Positions 42,262 through 50,944 of a DNA stretch of 64,000 bases are shown here, piece after piece (within the stretch, counting starts at the first letter, position 1; every line of letters starts with the position of its first letter). The position numbers and the translations under genes were made by a program. Under the pieces are notes generated by a model. That model had not been told where the DNA came from. It did not search any database and saw only the letters and a list, made by a program, of their open reading frames with translations. Origin of the DNA: JABGPL01 sp964387885 (lineage in GTDB: Bacteria; Electryoneota; AABM5-125-24; Hatepunaeales; Hatepunaeaceae); the NCBI GenBank assembly GCA_964387885.1, contig CAYLYZ010000012.1:10923-74922 (forward strand). Direction: 5' to 3'.

Positions 42262-44031
42262 TTACAGTAAAAACATCAAACACAAATAGATAACAACTGG
42301 GATTGTAATCAAACCCACAGGGTAAATACTCCTGTGAATGCTGCGTCTAATGACTGCCCTGATTGAATCGCGGGAGTCTTTATTGAAACCGGAAACTACT
42401 AATACCGGTGTGATACTGAAATTAACAGCGTTTGCGATCCCTGCCTGAGCGAAAATGTTGACTCGACGTGTGATCCCACCGATGAAGACTCGGTCAGCTA
42501 CTTTGTTAAAATTGTTGAAACCCCAGTCTGTGATCCTGTAGAACAATTTTCCACCTTTGCGGTAGAACCAGTCGAAATCGAGATTTGTTGCTCGAATTTC
42601 TGCCGGGTGCAAACCTGAATAGGTGAAAAATACAAATGCTAATGCTGCGAACAGCAGAAGTTGTAATTGACCGACCACGTGTGCGGCAGTATATGGCACA
42701 TAATCAACTACGTATGGGAGAATGTTATAGAGGAATTTCGGAAAGATTCCAATAAAAACACAGAAGAAGGCTGCAATACCCATTGCGATTAACATGTTCA
42801 GAGGTGGCTCCTTCACACGAATTCCAGAGTCTTTCCCAAAGAAAGCGAAGAACGGAACCTTTATCCCTGCATGATGAAGTACGCCTGCTGAAGCGAATTG
42901 GAGAATTAACCAGATTACGACGAGGTGTTCATGTCCGGAAGCACTAACTATCATCGACTTGCTAATGAAACCGCTGAAAAGTGGGAAGGCTGAAATAGAG
43001 GCGGCTCCGATTATGCAGAATAATGCCGTCAATGGCATGGTTTTGTATATCCCACCCAGATCAGTACACTTTACCTTGCCCGTCATCTGCAGAACACTTC
43101 CAACTGACATGAAGAGCAGAGCTTTGTAGAGGATATGGGAGAATGCATGTGACACTGTGCCGTTGAGGGAGAGCTCTGTCCCTATGCCAATGCCGACCAT
43201 CATGAAGCCGACCTGATTCATCAAACTGTATGAAAGGACGCGCCTGAGATCGTTTTCTATTACAGCAAAGAATATCGGGAATATCGTCATAATCGCGCCG
43301 AGCCAGACCAGTAACTCTGTGCCAGGAAAAGTCCTCGCCATGAGGTAAACCGCGCTCTTGGTGGTCATTGCACTTAAAAAAACAGCACCGGTAACGGTAG
43401 CATTGGGGTAGGCATCCGGTAGCCAACCGTGTAGCGGTGGAATTGCAGCGTTAACGGCTATCCCGAGGAAAATCAGCCAGGAGGATAAGCCATTTAGACC
43501 GATAAAAGAGAATTCGGTTGTTCCACGTTCATGGATGTACATCATTATTCCAGCGAGCAGAATCAATCCGCCAACTATGTGAACCAGCACATATCGGTAT
43601 GCAGCGCGTTGTGATTCTTTTGTCCGATTGGCGAGGACCAGGAAAGTCGAACAGACTGACATAATCTCCCAGAATATGTACAGGCTGAACACATCTCCTG
43701 CAAATGTTACCCCGAGTGCTCCTCCGGCATAGCAGAGAGCTGCGATGTGCTGGATGTCATCCTTGACCTTCAGCGCGAAAAGGACGCCAATGAACGATAT
43801 CAGGGTGAAGATATAAGCAAAAACGAGACTGAGCTTATCGACACGGTTCAGAACAATGTCGAAGTCATGAATGACAAATGCACACGATTTCCCTTCCGGC
43901 AGGCTGAGAATGACCACATAAACCAGTACTGGCAGGAGCAGCATGTAGACTTGCTTCAGCTTGCCTTTGATGAGTGGCAGAAGCAACGCACCAACAATGA
44001 AAATTGCTGCCGGTGGGAGATTACTCATCAT
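42262..44031 (-). CDS. Mrp/Mbh-type antiporter subunit D-like protein (third copy)
   Basis: A product of about 590 residues with at least 14 membrane helices, of the NuoL/M/N and MrpA/D proton-translocating family. Conserved residues are the Glu of YIFWEIMSVCSTF, the Lys of MTTKSAVYLMAR, and His/Lys in the discontinuous helix (HAFSHILYKALLF). A longer C-terminal extension than in the other two copies makes it the best candidate to fill the MrpA/NuoL role. ATG at 44031 or 44028 is chosen because it overlaps the stop of the upstream 81-residue gene; earlier ATGs would overlap that gene more. It is last in the operon. Confidence 0.88.
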   Translation of the reverse strand: MMSNLPPAAIFIVGALLLPLIKGKLKQVYMLLLPVLVYVVILSLPEGKSCAFVIHDFDIVLNRVDKLSLVFAYIFTLISFIGVLFALKVKDDIQHIAALCYAGGALGVTFAGDVFSLYIFWEIMSVCSTFLVLANRTKESQRAAYRYVLVHIVGGLILLAGIMMYIHERGTTEFSFIGLNGLSSWLIFLGIAVNAAIPPLHGWLPDAYPNATVTGAVFLSAMTTKSAVYLMARTFPGTELLVWLGAIMTIFPIFFAVIENDLRRVLSYSLMNQVGFMMVGIGIGTELSLNGTVSHAFSHILYKALLFMSVGSVLQMTGKVKCTDLGGIYKTMPLTALFCIIGAASISAFPLFSGFISKSMIVSASGHEHLVVIWLILQFASAGVLHHAGIKVPFFAFFGKDSGIRVKEPPLNMLIAMGIAAFFCVFIGIFPKFLYNILPYVVDYVPYTAAHVVGQLQLLLFAALAFVFFTYSGLHPAEIRATNLDFDWFYRKGGKLFYRITDWGFNNFNKVADRVFIGGITRRVNIFAQAGIANAVNFSITPVLVVSGFNKDSRDSIRAVIRRSIHRSIYPVGLITIPVVIYLCLMFLL

Positions 44032-44266
44032 AGTATTTCTCATCACGCTTGACAATAAACCGCAGTACCACCGAAACGATGATCAAAATTACATATGACA
44101 CGAAGCCGTATGCTGAGTAAAAGTTGACCTTATCCTCCCACGGGAAATAGCCGTGTTTAGGGACGAAAAAGTCAATCCCAACCAGCAAGCCGAGCGCGAT
44201 ATACAAAGACCAAACCAGTATCTTTATGTTGCGCGGATTGTCAAATATTTTGAACTCTTTCTTCAT
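44021..44266 (-). CDS. Small two-helix membrane protein of the antiporter operon
   Basis: The 81-residue product starts at ATG 44266, with helices at about residues 17-33 and 51-70 and an acidic end (KRDEKYYDE). The stop TAA overlaps the start region of the next antiporter subunit, so the two are probably translationally coupled. It is not a canonical Mrp subunit. Similar small proteins accompany Mrp-like complexes in other bacteria, but I cannot name a family. Confidence 0.75.
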   Translation of the reverse strand: MKKEFKIFDNPRNIKILVWSLYIALGLLVGIDFFVPKHGYFPWEDKVNFYSAYGFVSYVILIIVSVVLRFIVKRDEKYYDE

Positions 44267-44302
44267 TTAATGCGTTACTAAGCTTCCCTTCTTGTTAGGA
44301 AA

Positions 44303-44416
44303 TTAAAGAATAAACGTCAGGATCAAGTATCCTACAGAAATTGCAATGGCTACAAACAGCGCGGTTTTATAGCCGGGAACTGCTTCGTGCTCAGTATTGT
44401 TATTTTCTTCTGTCAC
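44303..44416 (-). CDS. 37-residue single-helix membrane protein
   Basis: A short frame from GTG 44416 to TAA 44303 encodes a polar N-terminus (TEENNNTEHEAVPGYK) and one hydrophobic helix (TALFVAIAISVGYLILTFIL). It sits 6 bp after the stop of one subunit D gene and 36 bp before the 81-residue gene, with AGGGGGAT upstream. The composition and position fit a small accessory subunit like the supernumerary peptides of membrane complexes. It is too short for ordinary gene finders. Confidence 0.65.
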   Translation of the reverse strand: MTEENNNTEHEAVPGYKTALFVAIAISVGYLILTFIL

Positions 44417-44422
44417 GGTAAC

Positions 44423-45904
44423 CTATCCCCCTGTGTAAGTTTGAACAGCGAGCTTTGCCAGATTCAAAAACGGCTGTGGGTAAAAGAACAGAAAAACTGA
44501 AACCACAGCTGTGAAAACGAGAGGACCTACACACCAGAAGGGAGCCTCCTCAATCTTGCGGTCAAACTGAGCTTCTTCATCCGTACAGAAAAAAGCCCTG
44601 TATACAATTGGCAGGAAATATGCCGCGTTCAACAGTGTACTTGACAGCAGTATAAACAACATCAGTGGCTGATCCGCCTGGAGAGTTCCAAGCAGTATAT
44701 ACCACTTGCTCAGGAATCCACCGGTTGGCGGAAATCCTATCACGCTTAAGGAACCGATAAAGAACGCTATCATTGTCACAGGCATCCGTCTACCAAGTCC
44801 GACCATCTGGCTGAGGTATTTATGTCCAGTTGCGACAAATATCGCTCCTGCACAGAAAAACAGAGTGATCTTTCCGAATGCATGCATCAGAATGTGCAGC
44901 ATCCCTCCCGTCATTCCCTGTTTTGATAGCAGAGCTGCACCAAGCACTATGTATGACAACTGCCCAATTGTTGAGAATGCGAGACGGCGTTTCAAACTGT
45001 CCTGAGACAGAGCAACGAGAGATCCTGCTAATATTGTAAATGCTGCCACCCAACATAGCGCTGTTCCAAGTTCAAACATTTGCAGGTTATTCACTCCAAA
45101 TATACCCGTCACCACTCTGAAGATAGAAAATACACCAACCTTGACAACTGCAACTGCGTGTAATAGTGAGCTCACCGGAGTTGGCGCAACCATCGCAGCT
45201 GGAAGCCATGGATGGAAGGGCATTACCGCTGCTTTTGCGAATCCGAAGATGAACATAAAAAATAGAACCGACATCAAGCCCTTAGACATCCCAGCCGAGA
45301 GTATCCCGGAATTGGAAAACTCAAGGGTTCCGGTAATGTTGTATATTATCAACATCGCAGGAAGCACCAGTCCGATTGACGATCCGAGGATGAATGTCAG
45401 GTATTTCCTTCCGGAAGCTCGGGCTTCAGCATCCTGATGATGTGTGACTAACGGGAATGTAGCCAGCGACAATATCTCATAGAACAGATATAATGTGAAC
45501 AGATTGGCAGCAAACGCAACCCCGATAGTCCCGGATAATGCAAGGGCGAAGAAACAGTAATATCTTGTCTGGCTGTGCTCTTTTAAACCGCGCATGTAGC
45601 CGATTGAGTATCCAGTGGTGACTATCCATAATGTCGAAGATACCAGGGCAAACAGGAGCCCCATTGCATCAACCCGGAATTTGAGCGCAACACCGGCAAC
45701 AACCTCGACTAACTGGTATTCGATAACAGATCCCTTCAGGACCAACGGTACCATTGAACCGACTATTACCAGCTTCACAATACCCGCGAGGAATGACCAG
45801 CCTTCGCGAACGTTAGGGTGTTTTCGGGAGAGTAATATCGGGACTACTACAAGCATAGAAGTCAGGACTGCCAGAAATGGTTTTATGGATGTTACTGTAT
45901 CCAT
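44423..45904 (-). CDS. Mrp-type antiporter subunit D (second copy)
   Basis: The 493-residue, 14-helix protein is of the MrpD/NuoN type. Key residues are the Glu of YLFYEILSLATFPLV, the Lys of LLHAVAVVKVGVFSIFRV and the terminal-half Lys/His in LHILMHAFGKITLFF. It translocates protons or Na+ in an Mrp complex of the inner membrane. The ATG is at 45904. A REP array lies between it and the upstream copy. Confidence 0.92.
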   Translation of the reverse strand: MDTVTSIKPFLAVLTSMLVVVPILLSRKHPNVREGWSFLAGIVKLVIVGSMVPLVLKGSVIEYQLVEVVAGVALKFRVDAMGLLFALVSSTLWIVTTGYSIGYMRGLKEHSQTRYYCFFALALSGTIGVAFAANLFTLYLFYEILSLATFPLVTHHQDAEARASGRKYLTFILGSSIGLVLPAMLIIYNITGTLEFSNSGILSAGMSKGLMSVLFFMFIFGFAKAAVMPFHPWLPAAMVAPTPVSSLLHAVAVVKVGVFSIFRVVTGIFGVNNLQMFELGTALCWVAAFTILAGSLVALSQDSLKRRLAFSTIGQLSYIVLGAALLSKQGMTGGMLHILMHAFGKITLFFCAGAIFVATGHKYLSQMVGLGRRMPVTMIAFFIGSLSVIGFPPTGGFLSKWYILLGTLQADQPLMLFILLSSTLLNAAYFLPIVYRAFFCTDEEAQFDRKIEEAPFWCVGPLVFTAVVSVFLFFYPQPFLNLAKLAVQTYTGG

Positions 45905-45928
45905 TTATGTTCTGTTTTGCTTCCTTTA

Positions 45929-46055
45929 GTAGGGCGGGATCTTATCCCGCCGTAATGGCTATCATATCTTGTCGGGTTAAGAACCCGACCTACGTGACTT
46001 ATCCCGCTGTTTTACCACCATGTTCATTATTTGTCGGAATAAGATTCCGACCTAC
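45929..46055. repeat. Three REPs inside the antiporter operon
   Basis: GTAG + GGCGGGAT-CTT-ATCCCGCC (45929-45951), GTCGGGTT-AAG-AACCCGAC + CTAC (45971-45993), and GTCGGAAT-AAG-ATTCCGAC + CTAC (46033-46055). The last CTAC contains the complement of the TAG stop of the upstream subunit. Confidence 0.88.
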
Positions 46056-47533
46056 ATTACAGGCACCGCATACTGAATAACATTCGTCACAATATTATTC
46101 GTGTACAATCCGATCATAATTAGTGCTATTGCTACTACAACCAACGGTATTAACATAACCGCTGGAGCTTCCGAAACTTTCTCATCAGCATGCTCATGGC
46201 TTTCAGTTTCATGCCTGAAATATCCTATTTCGATTATCCGGAAGAACAGCACTGCGTTTATTAGACTGGAAAGGATCAACGCTGCCATGAACTCCCACCT
46301 GCCAGCTTCTATAGCGCCCTGAATCAGGTACCATTTACTGAAAAAACCACATGTCGGAGGAACTCCTATCATTGATAGTGCTCCAACGATAAAAGCTCCC
46401 ATTGTAACCGGCATTTTGCGGAAAAGTCCATGGAAATCGGCAAGTTGGTGTCGTTGCAGTTTGAATATTACGATCCCGGCTACCAGGAATAGGCACAACG
46501 TCATTAGTGCGTCATTCAGGATGTGTAAAATCGCACCTGTGATCCCGATTGTATTACCAAGCCAGACTCCTCCAACCATATACCCGACCTCAGAAACTAT
46601 CAGGAATGTCAGCATCTTCCTGAAATCACGCTGAGCAAGCGCTTGCAGCGATCCCCCTATTATTGCAATAACTGCACACCATACAACAGCAGTTTGCCAG
46701 GCGAAATTTCCGAATGAAAACTCCGCTGAATAAACCGAGAACATAATCCGGATCATTATGTACACGGACACCTTAGTCATCAATGGAGCGATCAGGCATA
46801 TTGAAGCTGATGGAGCATGTGTATAGGCATTCGGCAGCCAGCCATGCGCCGGGAAAAATGCCATTTTGATCCAAATGCCGACAATAATTAGAATAAAACC
46901 GACCAGCACAGCACTATTGCCGGATATTGAGGGCAGAATCCTGTAAATATCTGCCATATTAAGAGAACCGGTTGTGATGTACAAATGTCCGACTCCCAGC
47001 AAATAAAGACTTGCACCGACAGTGCCGAGGATCAGGTAATTAAAAGTCGATATAAGTGCCCGGTCTTTTCCGAGAGCGAGCAGTGCATAAGTTGCAAGAG
47101 CAGAAATCTCAAGCAGTACGTAGAGGTTGAATGCATCACCGGTTATTGTAATTCCCAGCAAACCAGTGGTCAGAAGCAAGTAAAGGATGTAAAACTGCGG
47201 GATCTTTTCTGGAAGTTCACGTTCGACAATCAGCTTTGAGTATATAACGCTGACGAGACTTACAAACGTGATGACCACCAGCACCATTGCGTTAAGATGG
47301 TCAACAACGTACTCAATCCCGAACGGTGGCATCCATGCACCAAGCCTGTAGCTGATTTCTCCATCACTAATTACTTTCAGTAAGACAATAACGGATTGAT
47401 GGAAGGAAAGTGCAATCGCAATTAACGTAATCGGGAAACTGAGTTTTCGGTGCAGCAAACCGCCCAGGCCGGCAAAGAAAGCTGCCAGCAATGGGATGAT
47501 GACCAGTAGTATGGGTGCCTGAAACTCAGTCAT
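46052..47533 (-). CDS. mrpD: Mrp-type antiporter subunit D (first copy)
   Basis: The 493-residue MrpD/NuoN-like protein has the Glu of YVLLEISALATYALL, the Lys of LMTKVSVYIMIR and ILHILNDALMTLCLF in the discontinuous-helix region. The start overlaps the end of mrpC by 8 nt, the usual C-D order of Mrp operons, so this is the canonical D. The stop codon TAG (46054-46052) is the TAG of a REP's GTAG tag, so the last residues ...YAVPVM may be a truncated original C-terminus. Confidence 0.93.
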   Translation of the reverse strand: MTEFQAPILLVIIPLLAAFFAGLGGLLHRKLSFPITLIAIALSFHQSVIVLLKVISDGEISYRLGAWMPPFGIEYVVDHLNAMVLVVITFVSLVSVIYSKLIVERELPEKIPQFYILYLLLTTGLLGITITGDAFNLYVLLEISALATYALLALGKDRALISTFNYLILGTVGASLYLLGVGHLYITTGSLNMADIYRILPSISGNSAVLVGFILIIVGIWIKMAFFPAHGWLPNAYTHAPSASICLIAPLMTKVSVYIMIRIMFSVYSAEFSFGNFAWQTAVVWCAVIAIIGGSLQALAQRDFRKMLTFLIVSEVGYMVGGVWLGNTIGITGAILHILNDALMTLCLFLVAGIVIFKLQRHQLADFHGLFRKMPVTMGAFIVGALSMIGVPPTCGFFSKWYLIQGAIEAGRWEFMAALILSSLINAVLFFRIIEIGYFRHETESHEHADEKVSEAPAVMLIPLVVVAIALIMIGLYTNNIVTNVIQYAVPVM

Positions 47534-47906
47534 CGGTTAGCTGCTCGTTAATTTCGTCTTCCTCAATCGTTCCGTACTTTGCATATATTTTCGCAATTAT
47601 TGCCAGCGCAACACCAAGCGTACTGACAGAAACGACAATAGCTGTCAGCATCAAAACATGGGGCAGCGGATTGATATATGCGGTCGGATCGATGTGGTGA
47701 GCAGCGCCGTGACCGTGCTCTATTATCGGGATGGTCGCCCCGCGTTTCGCTCCTATAGAGACATAGAAGAGGATTATTGCCGCCTGGAAAATACTGACAC
47801 CGATCATCTTCTTAACGAGGTTGTTCTTTGCAATCATTGCGTAGAAACCGACCATCATTATCAGTATATAGAACCAGTAGTTGTATTTGGCGATTATAAA
47901 TTCCAT
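47526..47906 (-). CDS. mrpC: Antiporter subunit C (MrpC/MnhC/NuoK-like)
   Basis: The 126-residue, three-helix protein of the NuoK family contains KKMIGVSIFQAAIILFYVSIG and PLPHVLMLTAIVVSVSTLGVALAI (the family's core with conserved acidic/polar residues shifted). A His-rich loop EHGHGAAHH lies in the middle. It starts 3 bp after the MrpB-fusion stop and overlaps mrpD by 8 nt. Confidence 0.93.
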   Translation of the reverse strand: MEFIIAKYNYWFYILIMMVGFYAMIAKNNLVKKMIGVSIFQAAIILFYVSIGAKRGATIPIIEHGHGAAHHIDPTAYINPLPHVLMLTAIVVSVSTLGVALAIIAKIYAKYGTIEEDEINEQLTDD

Positions 47907-47909
47907 GCT

Positions 47910-48668
47910 CTAAAGTCCACGCTCGTATTTACCATCGGATGACAGGTTGACGTAAATCAGAATCAGGTTTGCCATCACCGCAATTGCTACACCAATTTCA
48001 ACGCCGAGTATCCCGTGCGAGCGCGCCATAATGTTGTCCGTTGCCGGGAGGATAGCTGATAATGCGCTGTAATCCAGGAAGTTTCCCTCGAGCATAATGC
48101 AAATTACACCGATTCCGGAGTAGATTAGAACACCAAGAATGGCTAACACAAGGGTTGTTTTCTCGCGCATTCTTTTGAGAACCATCTTAAGGTCAAATCC
48201 AATCGCCAACAGTATGAAACTCGCACCAAGAATAACTCCGCCCTGGAAGCCTCCGCCGGGGCTGTGATGACCGTGGGCAATGACATATAGGGCATACAGC
48301 TGCATGAATGGAGCGAGCAGTCTGCAGATTGTCTTTACAATCAGGGTTTGATGTGGCAGCTCTTCGATAGTGTCTTCTGGTTTCTCATGGAGGTCTTTGC
48401 GACGGGTTCGCCTGAGAAGGGTATAGACTGCAATTCCCGCAGCAAAAACAACGGCAGTCTCAAACATCGTATCAAAACCGCGATAATCGGCAAGAACGGA
48501 GGTTACCAGATTTGGAACGGATGTCTCTTCAATTGATTCTGTGATAAAGTGAGGTGACAGATGCGTACTCGCCGGAGCCTGCGGATCAGCCCAGTCCGGG
48601 AAACCATTCACTGCATAAAGGAGCAGCAAGCCAGTAGCAATCACAACGATCAGACCGATAATCTTCAA
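47910..48668 (-). CDS. mrpB: MbhE-MrpB fusion subunit
   Basis: The 252-residue product joins an N-terminal MbhE-like part (about residues 1-95, TM helix, the GFPDWADP motif, then YRGFDTMFETAVVFAAGIAVYTLL) to an MrpB/MnhB domain (SPGGGFQGGVILGASFILLAIG, about 130-245). In classical operons the MbhE-like segment is the C-terminus of MrpA, so here that MrpA part has been moved onto MrpB. Its start overlaps the MbhD gene stop (ATGA, 48665-48668). Confidence 0.9.
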   Translation of the reverse strand: MKIIGLIVVIATGLLLLYAVNGFPDWADPQAPASTHLSPHFITESIEETSVPNLVTSVLADYRGFDTMFETAVVFAAGIAVYTLLRRTRRKDLHEKPEDTIEELPHQTLIVKTICRLLAPFMQLYALYVIAHGHHSPGGGFQGGVILGASFILLAIGFDLKMVLKRMREKTTLVLAILGVLIYSGIGVICIMLEGNFLDYSALSAILPATDNIMARSHGILGVEIGVAIAVMANLILIYVNLSSDGKYERGL

Positions 48669-48910
48669 TCTTTCGTCCTCCGGGTAGTCCTGAAAACAGC
48701 AGCGATGAAGAATATTGTACTGACTCCTGCACCGACGGCAGCTTCAGTGAATCCAACATCAACCGCTCCCATCTCAGCCCATAGCAAGCACATCAGGAAA
48801 CTGAATGTCCCAAAAATGATCGATGCACTCATCAAGTCTTTTGCATTGATGGATGCGATGGCAGTGATAGCAACCAAAATCAGTATTATTAGATCAAACT
48901 GCCAGATCAT
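48665..48910 (-). CDS. MbhD/DUF4040-like antiporter subunit
   Basis: The 81-residue, three-helix protein begins MIWQFDLIILILVAITAIA and contains EMGAVDVGFTEAAVGAGVST, the DUF4040/MbhD signature that in MrpA lies after the NuoL-like domain. ATG 48910 with GGGAGGG upstream is chosen. The frame continues upstream through REP DNA, but that part has no coding character. It overlaps the next gene by 4 nt. Confidence 0.88.
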   Translation of the reverse strand: MIWQFDLIILILVAITAIASINAKDLMSASIIFGTFSFLMCLLWAEMGAVDVGFTEAAVGAGVSTIFFIAAVFRTTRRTKD

Positions 48911-48933
48911 CTTTATTTTCCCTCCCCTTCGTC

Positions 48934-49226
48934 GTTCCTGCGAACGCAGGAACCCAGAGAAGTCTGATGAGAATCCGACATACCCTCTTGTCGCATGGGA
49001 ATTTGTTTTTCCGTCAGGCGGGGACACCTGACGGCACTTCCTGATTTGAAATAAATCCCATAACCAGTAGGATAGGCATTCCTGCCTGTCCATCCCGCTA
49101 AGCGGGATTCAGAGAGCAGTAGTATTGGATTATTTTGAATCCGCTTTGCAGCGGATGGTCGAACAGGAATGTCCAACCTACTGGGACTTAGCGCAATGGA
49201 TTGTCGGATAGGAATGTTCGACCTAC
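48934..49226. repeat. Dense REP cluster inside the antiporter operon
   Basis: The 331-bp gap between mrpG and the MbhD gene has no gene. It holds GTTCCTGCG..CGCAGGAAC (48934-48953), CCGTCAGG..CCTGACGG (49011-49034), GTAG + GATAGGCA-TTCC-TGCCTGTC (49067-49090), ATCCCGC..GCGGGAT (49092-49108), CCGCTTTGCAGCGG (49141-49154), TCGAACAGGAATGTCCAAC + CTAC (49159-49181) and GTCGGATAGGAATGTTCGAC + CTAC (49203-49226). Confidence 0.8.
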
Positions 49227-49241
49227 TGAAACTATGGAGAC

Positions 49242-49607
49242 TCATTCCTTTTCCCCCCCCTCCTCATCCTGCTTATCCTCCGGATTATCTTCTGATTCCT
49301 TCGCCCAAGGTTTCACTCCCGCATCATATCCCGCTTCAATGATGTGGTGAGTAGCTGCCGGACTTGCCATAAAAATAAAGACCAGTATAAATAATATCTT
49401 AATACTGACAAGTACAGCACCCACAGAGAGGTGATGCAGATTATACAATGCCAGCCCTGAGAGCACAAGCATTGAAGACATGGTATCCCCCTTACCAGCA
49501 GCTTGCATCCTTGAGTAAAAATCGGGAAAACGTAATATGCCTATTGTTGTCGCGAAGAAGAAGAGTAGCCCAACGCAAATCAGACCTGCTGAGATTATGT
49601 CAATCAT
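49242..49607 (-). CDS. mrpG: Antiporter subunit G (MrpG/MnhG)
   Basis: The 121-residue, three-helix protein has the MnhG core ATTIGILRFPDFYSRMQAAGKGDTMSSMLVL and SPAATHHIIEAGYDAGVKPW. It has an acidic, glutamate-rich C-terminal tail. It overlaps mrpF by 4 nt. It is the last gene before a REP cluster breaks the operon. Confidence 0.93.
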   Translation of the reverse strand: MIDIISAGLICVGLLFFFATTIGILRFPDFYSRMQAAGKGDTMSSMLVLSGLALYNLHHLSVGAVLVSIKILFILVFIFMASPAATHHIIEAGYDAGVKPWAKESEDNPEDKQDEEGGEKE

Positions 49608-49924
49608 TCACCACTCTCCACATGTTCATGATCTACTGACTTGCGCCATCCGCCGGGGATGAAATTTTTCCGAGCCTGGAAATACCTGGCAGCTGCAAGC
49701 GTGGCGATGAAGTTCAAAAGTGCGTAAGCCAGTGCAATATCGACGAACATGTCTACACGCCTGAAAATAGTGCCGATTATTATCAGTAGAACAGCTGTCT
49801 TGGTTCCGATGACATTGATCGCCATAATCCGGTCGATTGCAGTTGGCCCGACAATCCCGCGATAGAGAGTGAGGAACATCAGAACGAGAATTCCAACTCC
49901 GATATAGATGAAGAAAGTCTCCAT
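49604..49924 (-). CDS. mrpF: Antiporter subunit F (MrpF/MnhF)
   Basis: The 106-residue, three-helix protein contains LYRGIVGPTAIDRIMAINVIG and VDIALAYALLNFIATLAAARYF, the MrpF signature. The tail is charged and His/Glu-rich. It lies 2 bp after mrpE and overlaps mrpG by ATGA. Confidence 0.94.
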   Translation of the reverse strand: METFFIYIGVGILVLMFLTLYRGIVGPTAIDRIMAINVIGTKTAVLLIIIGTIFRRVDMFVDIALAYALLNFIATLAAARYFQARKNFIPGGWRKSVDHEHVESGE

Positions 49925-49926
49925 GA

Positions 49927-50409
49927 TTATCCGGTTTCCTCAAAGATATGAGCGATTTTTTTCTCCATCTTGTCCTTGATCAGCTCGGTGAATTTTGGGT
50001 GCAAAGTATGCACATAGAACTCATCTTCGATGATCCTGATAGTGATTGTTCCGGGAGTCAGTGTTATCGAGTTGCCAAGTGTGACGAGTGCAATATCTTT
50101 TTTGAGAGTTGACTTAAAATAGTATATCTGTGGATCAATCTCACGAATCATTCGCGGGTGCAATGCATAATATGCAACACTCAGGTTAGAGAGGATAACC
50201 TCGTACAATAGCCAGGGGATATAGGCAATAAACCTGAATGCTTCAGGCAGTCTTCCCTTTTTAGTCTTATTCGAAAAAATGAGATCTCGAGAGAGGTGCG
50301 CGACCAGTAGGCAGGAGATTACGCCCAGTGATAAATGGAAAATATCAAACTTCCCGGACAGAAGTATCCAGAAAGCCATCATTATTATAAAGGTGTACAG
50401 AAAAGTCAT
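49927..50409 (-). CDS. mrpE: Antiporter subunit E (MrpE/MnhE)
   Basis: A product of about 160 residues with two or three N-terminal helices (TFLYTFIIMMAFWILLSGKF) and the MnhE core VALVTLGNSITLTPGTITIRI. ATG 50409 with GGAG 4 nt before it is preferred; a TTG at 50436 would add nine residues. It is the first gene of the antiporter operon, so the operon promoter should lie in 50410-50640. Confidence 0.92.
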   Translation of the reverse strand: MTFLYTFIIMMAFWILLSGKFDIFHLSLGVISCLLVAHLSRDLIFSNKTKKGRLPEAFRFIAYIPWLLYEVILSNLSVAYYALHPRMIREIDPQIYYFKSTLKKDIALVTLGNSITLTPGTITIRIIEDEFYVHTLHPKFTELIKDKMEKKIAHIFEETG

Positions 50410-50643
50410 CCTGCTCCGGTCTCGGTGTCCGAACAAGATCCCTTGGGAATCTTTCGTCCGGAAAATAGGTTAAGTTTAATGTTATCAGGAAATTGCTGCA
50501 ATAGCAAACTCCAAAAATGCTGACTTATAAAATATAGCTTATAGCATTAAATTGCAATCATTTTGGAATTTATCGGTAAATCTGAATACAATTTTCAATT
50601 TGTACAATTCAAGTAGTCAACGTTTCGTTACGGTGGATGTGAA

Positions 50644-50722
50644 AGGAGTACTCAAGCCATGCTTGAGTTTTTTTTCCTCCTCAATTAATAGTACTACTGC
50701 TCGAGCATGGCTTGAGCACTCC
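50644..50722. repeat. GGAG-type BIME upstream of a T9SS gene
   Basis: GGAG 50644 + TACTCAAGC-CAT-GCTTGAG, an AT-rich spacer, then CTCGAGCATGGCTTGAG and CTCC 50719-50722. It is the same stem family as 16546-16647, in the same position relative to the paralogous gene (there downstream, here upstream). The rest of 50410-50944 shows no gene. Confidence 0.85.
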
Positions 50723-50944
50723 TGTTTGACGTTAAGTTTGGATTCTCTTTGCAAACTTACAAAGTGTGGAGATTACATCCCAATTTTTCATATCCATCTT
50801 ACTCAGTCACATCTTGACTTAATCATCAATCAGGTCTATATTAATATTAGAAATCCCGGGATTCATTCAGATCTGATTCCCCTGTTATATCCACACCTCA
50901 CCGGCAAACCGTCCGATGTAGTATTTTTTTGAGGAGAAGTCATC

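Noticed and set aside
48911..49245. Long minus-strand frames across the gap between mrpG and the MbhD gene
   Set aside because: Their sequence is made of REP hairpins; the MbhD gene has its own start with GGGAGGG at 48910.
42262..50409. Respiratory complex I or membrane-bound hydrogenase operon
   Set aside because: Subunits E, F, G, B and C are Mrp-type, and no iron-sulfur, flavin or nickel-iron subunits are present.
50552..50932. 126-codon plus-strand frame before the large T9SS gene
   Set aside because: It crosses a BIME, lacks a ribosome-binding site and looks like no known protein.
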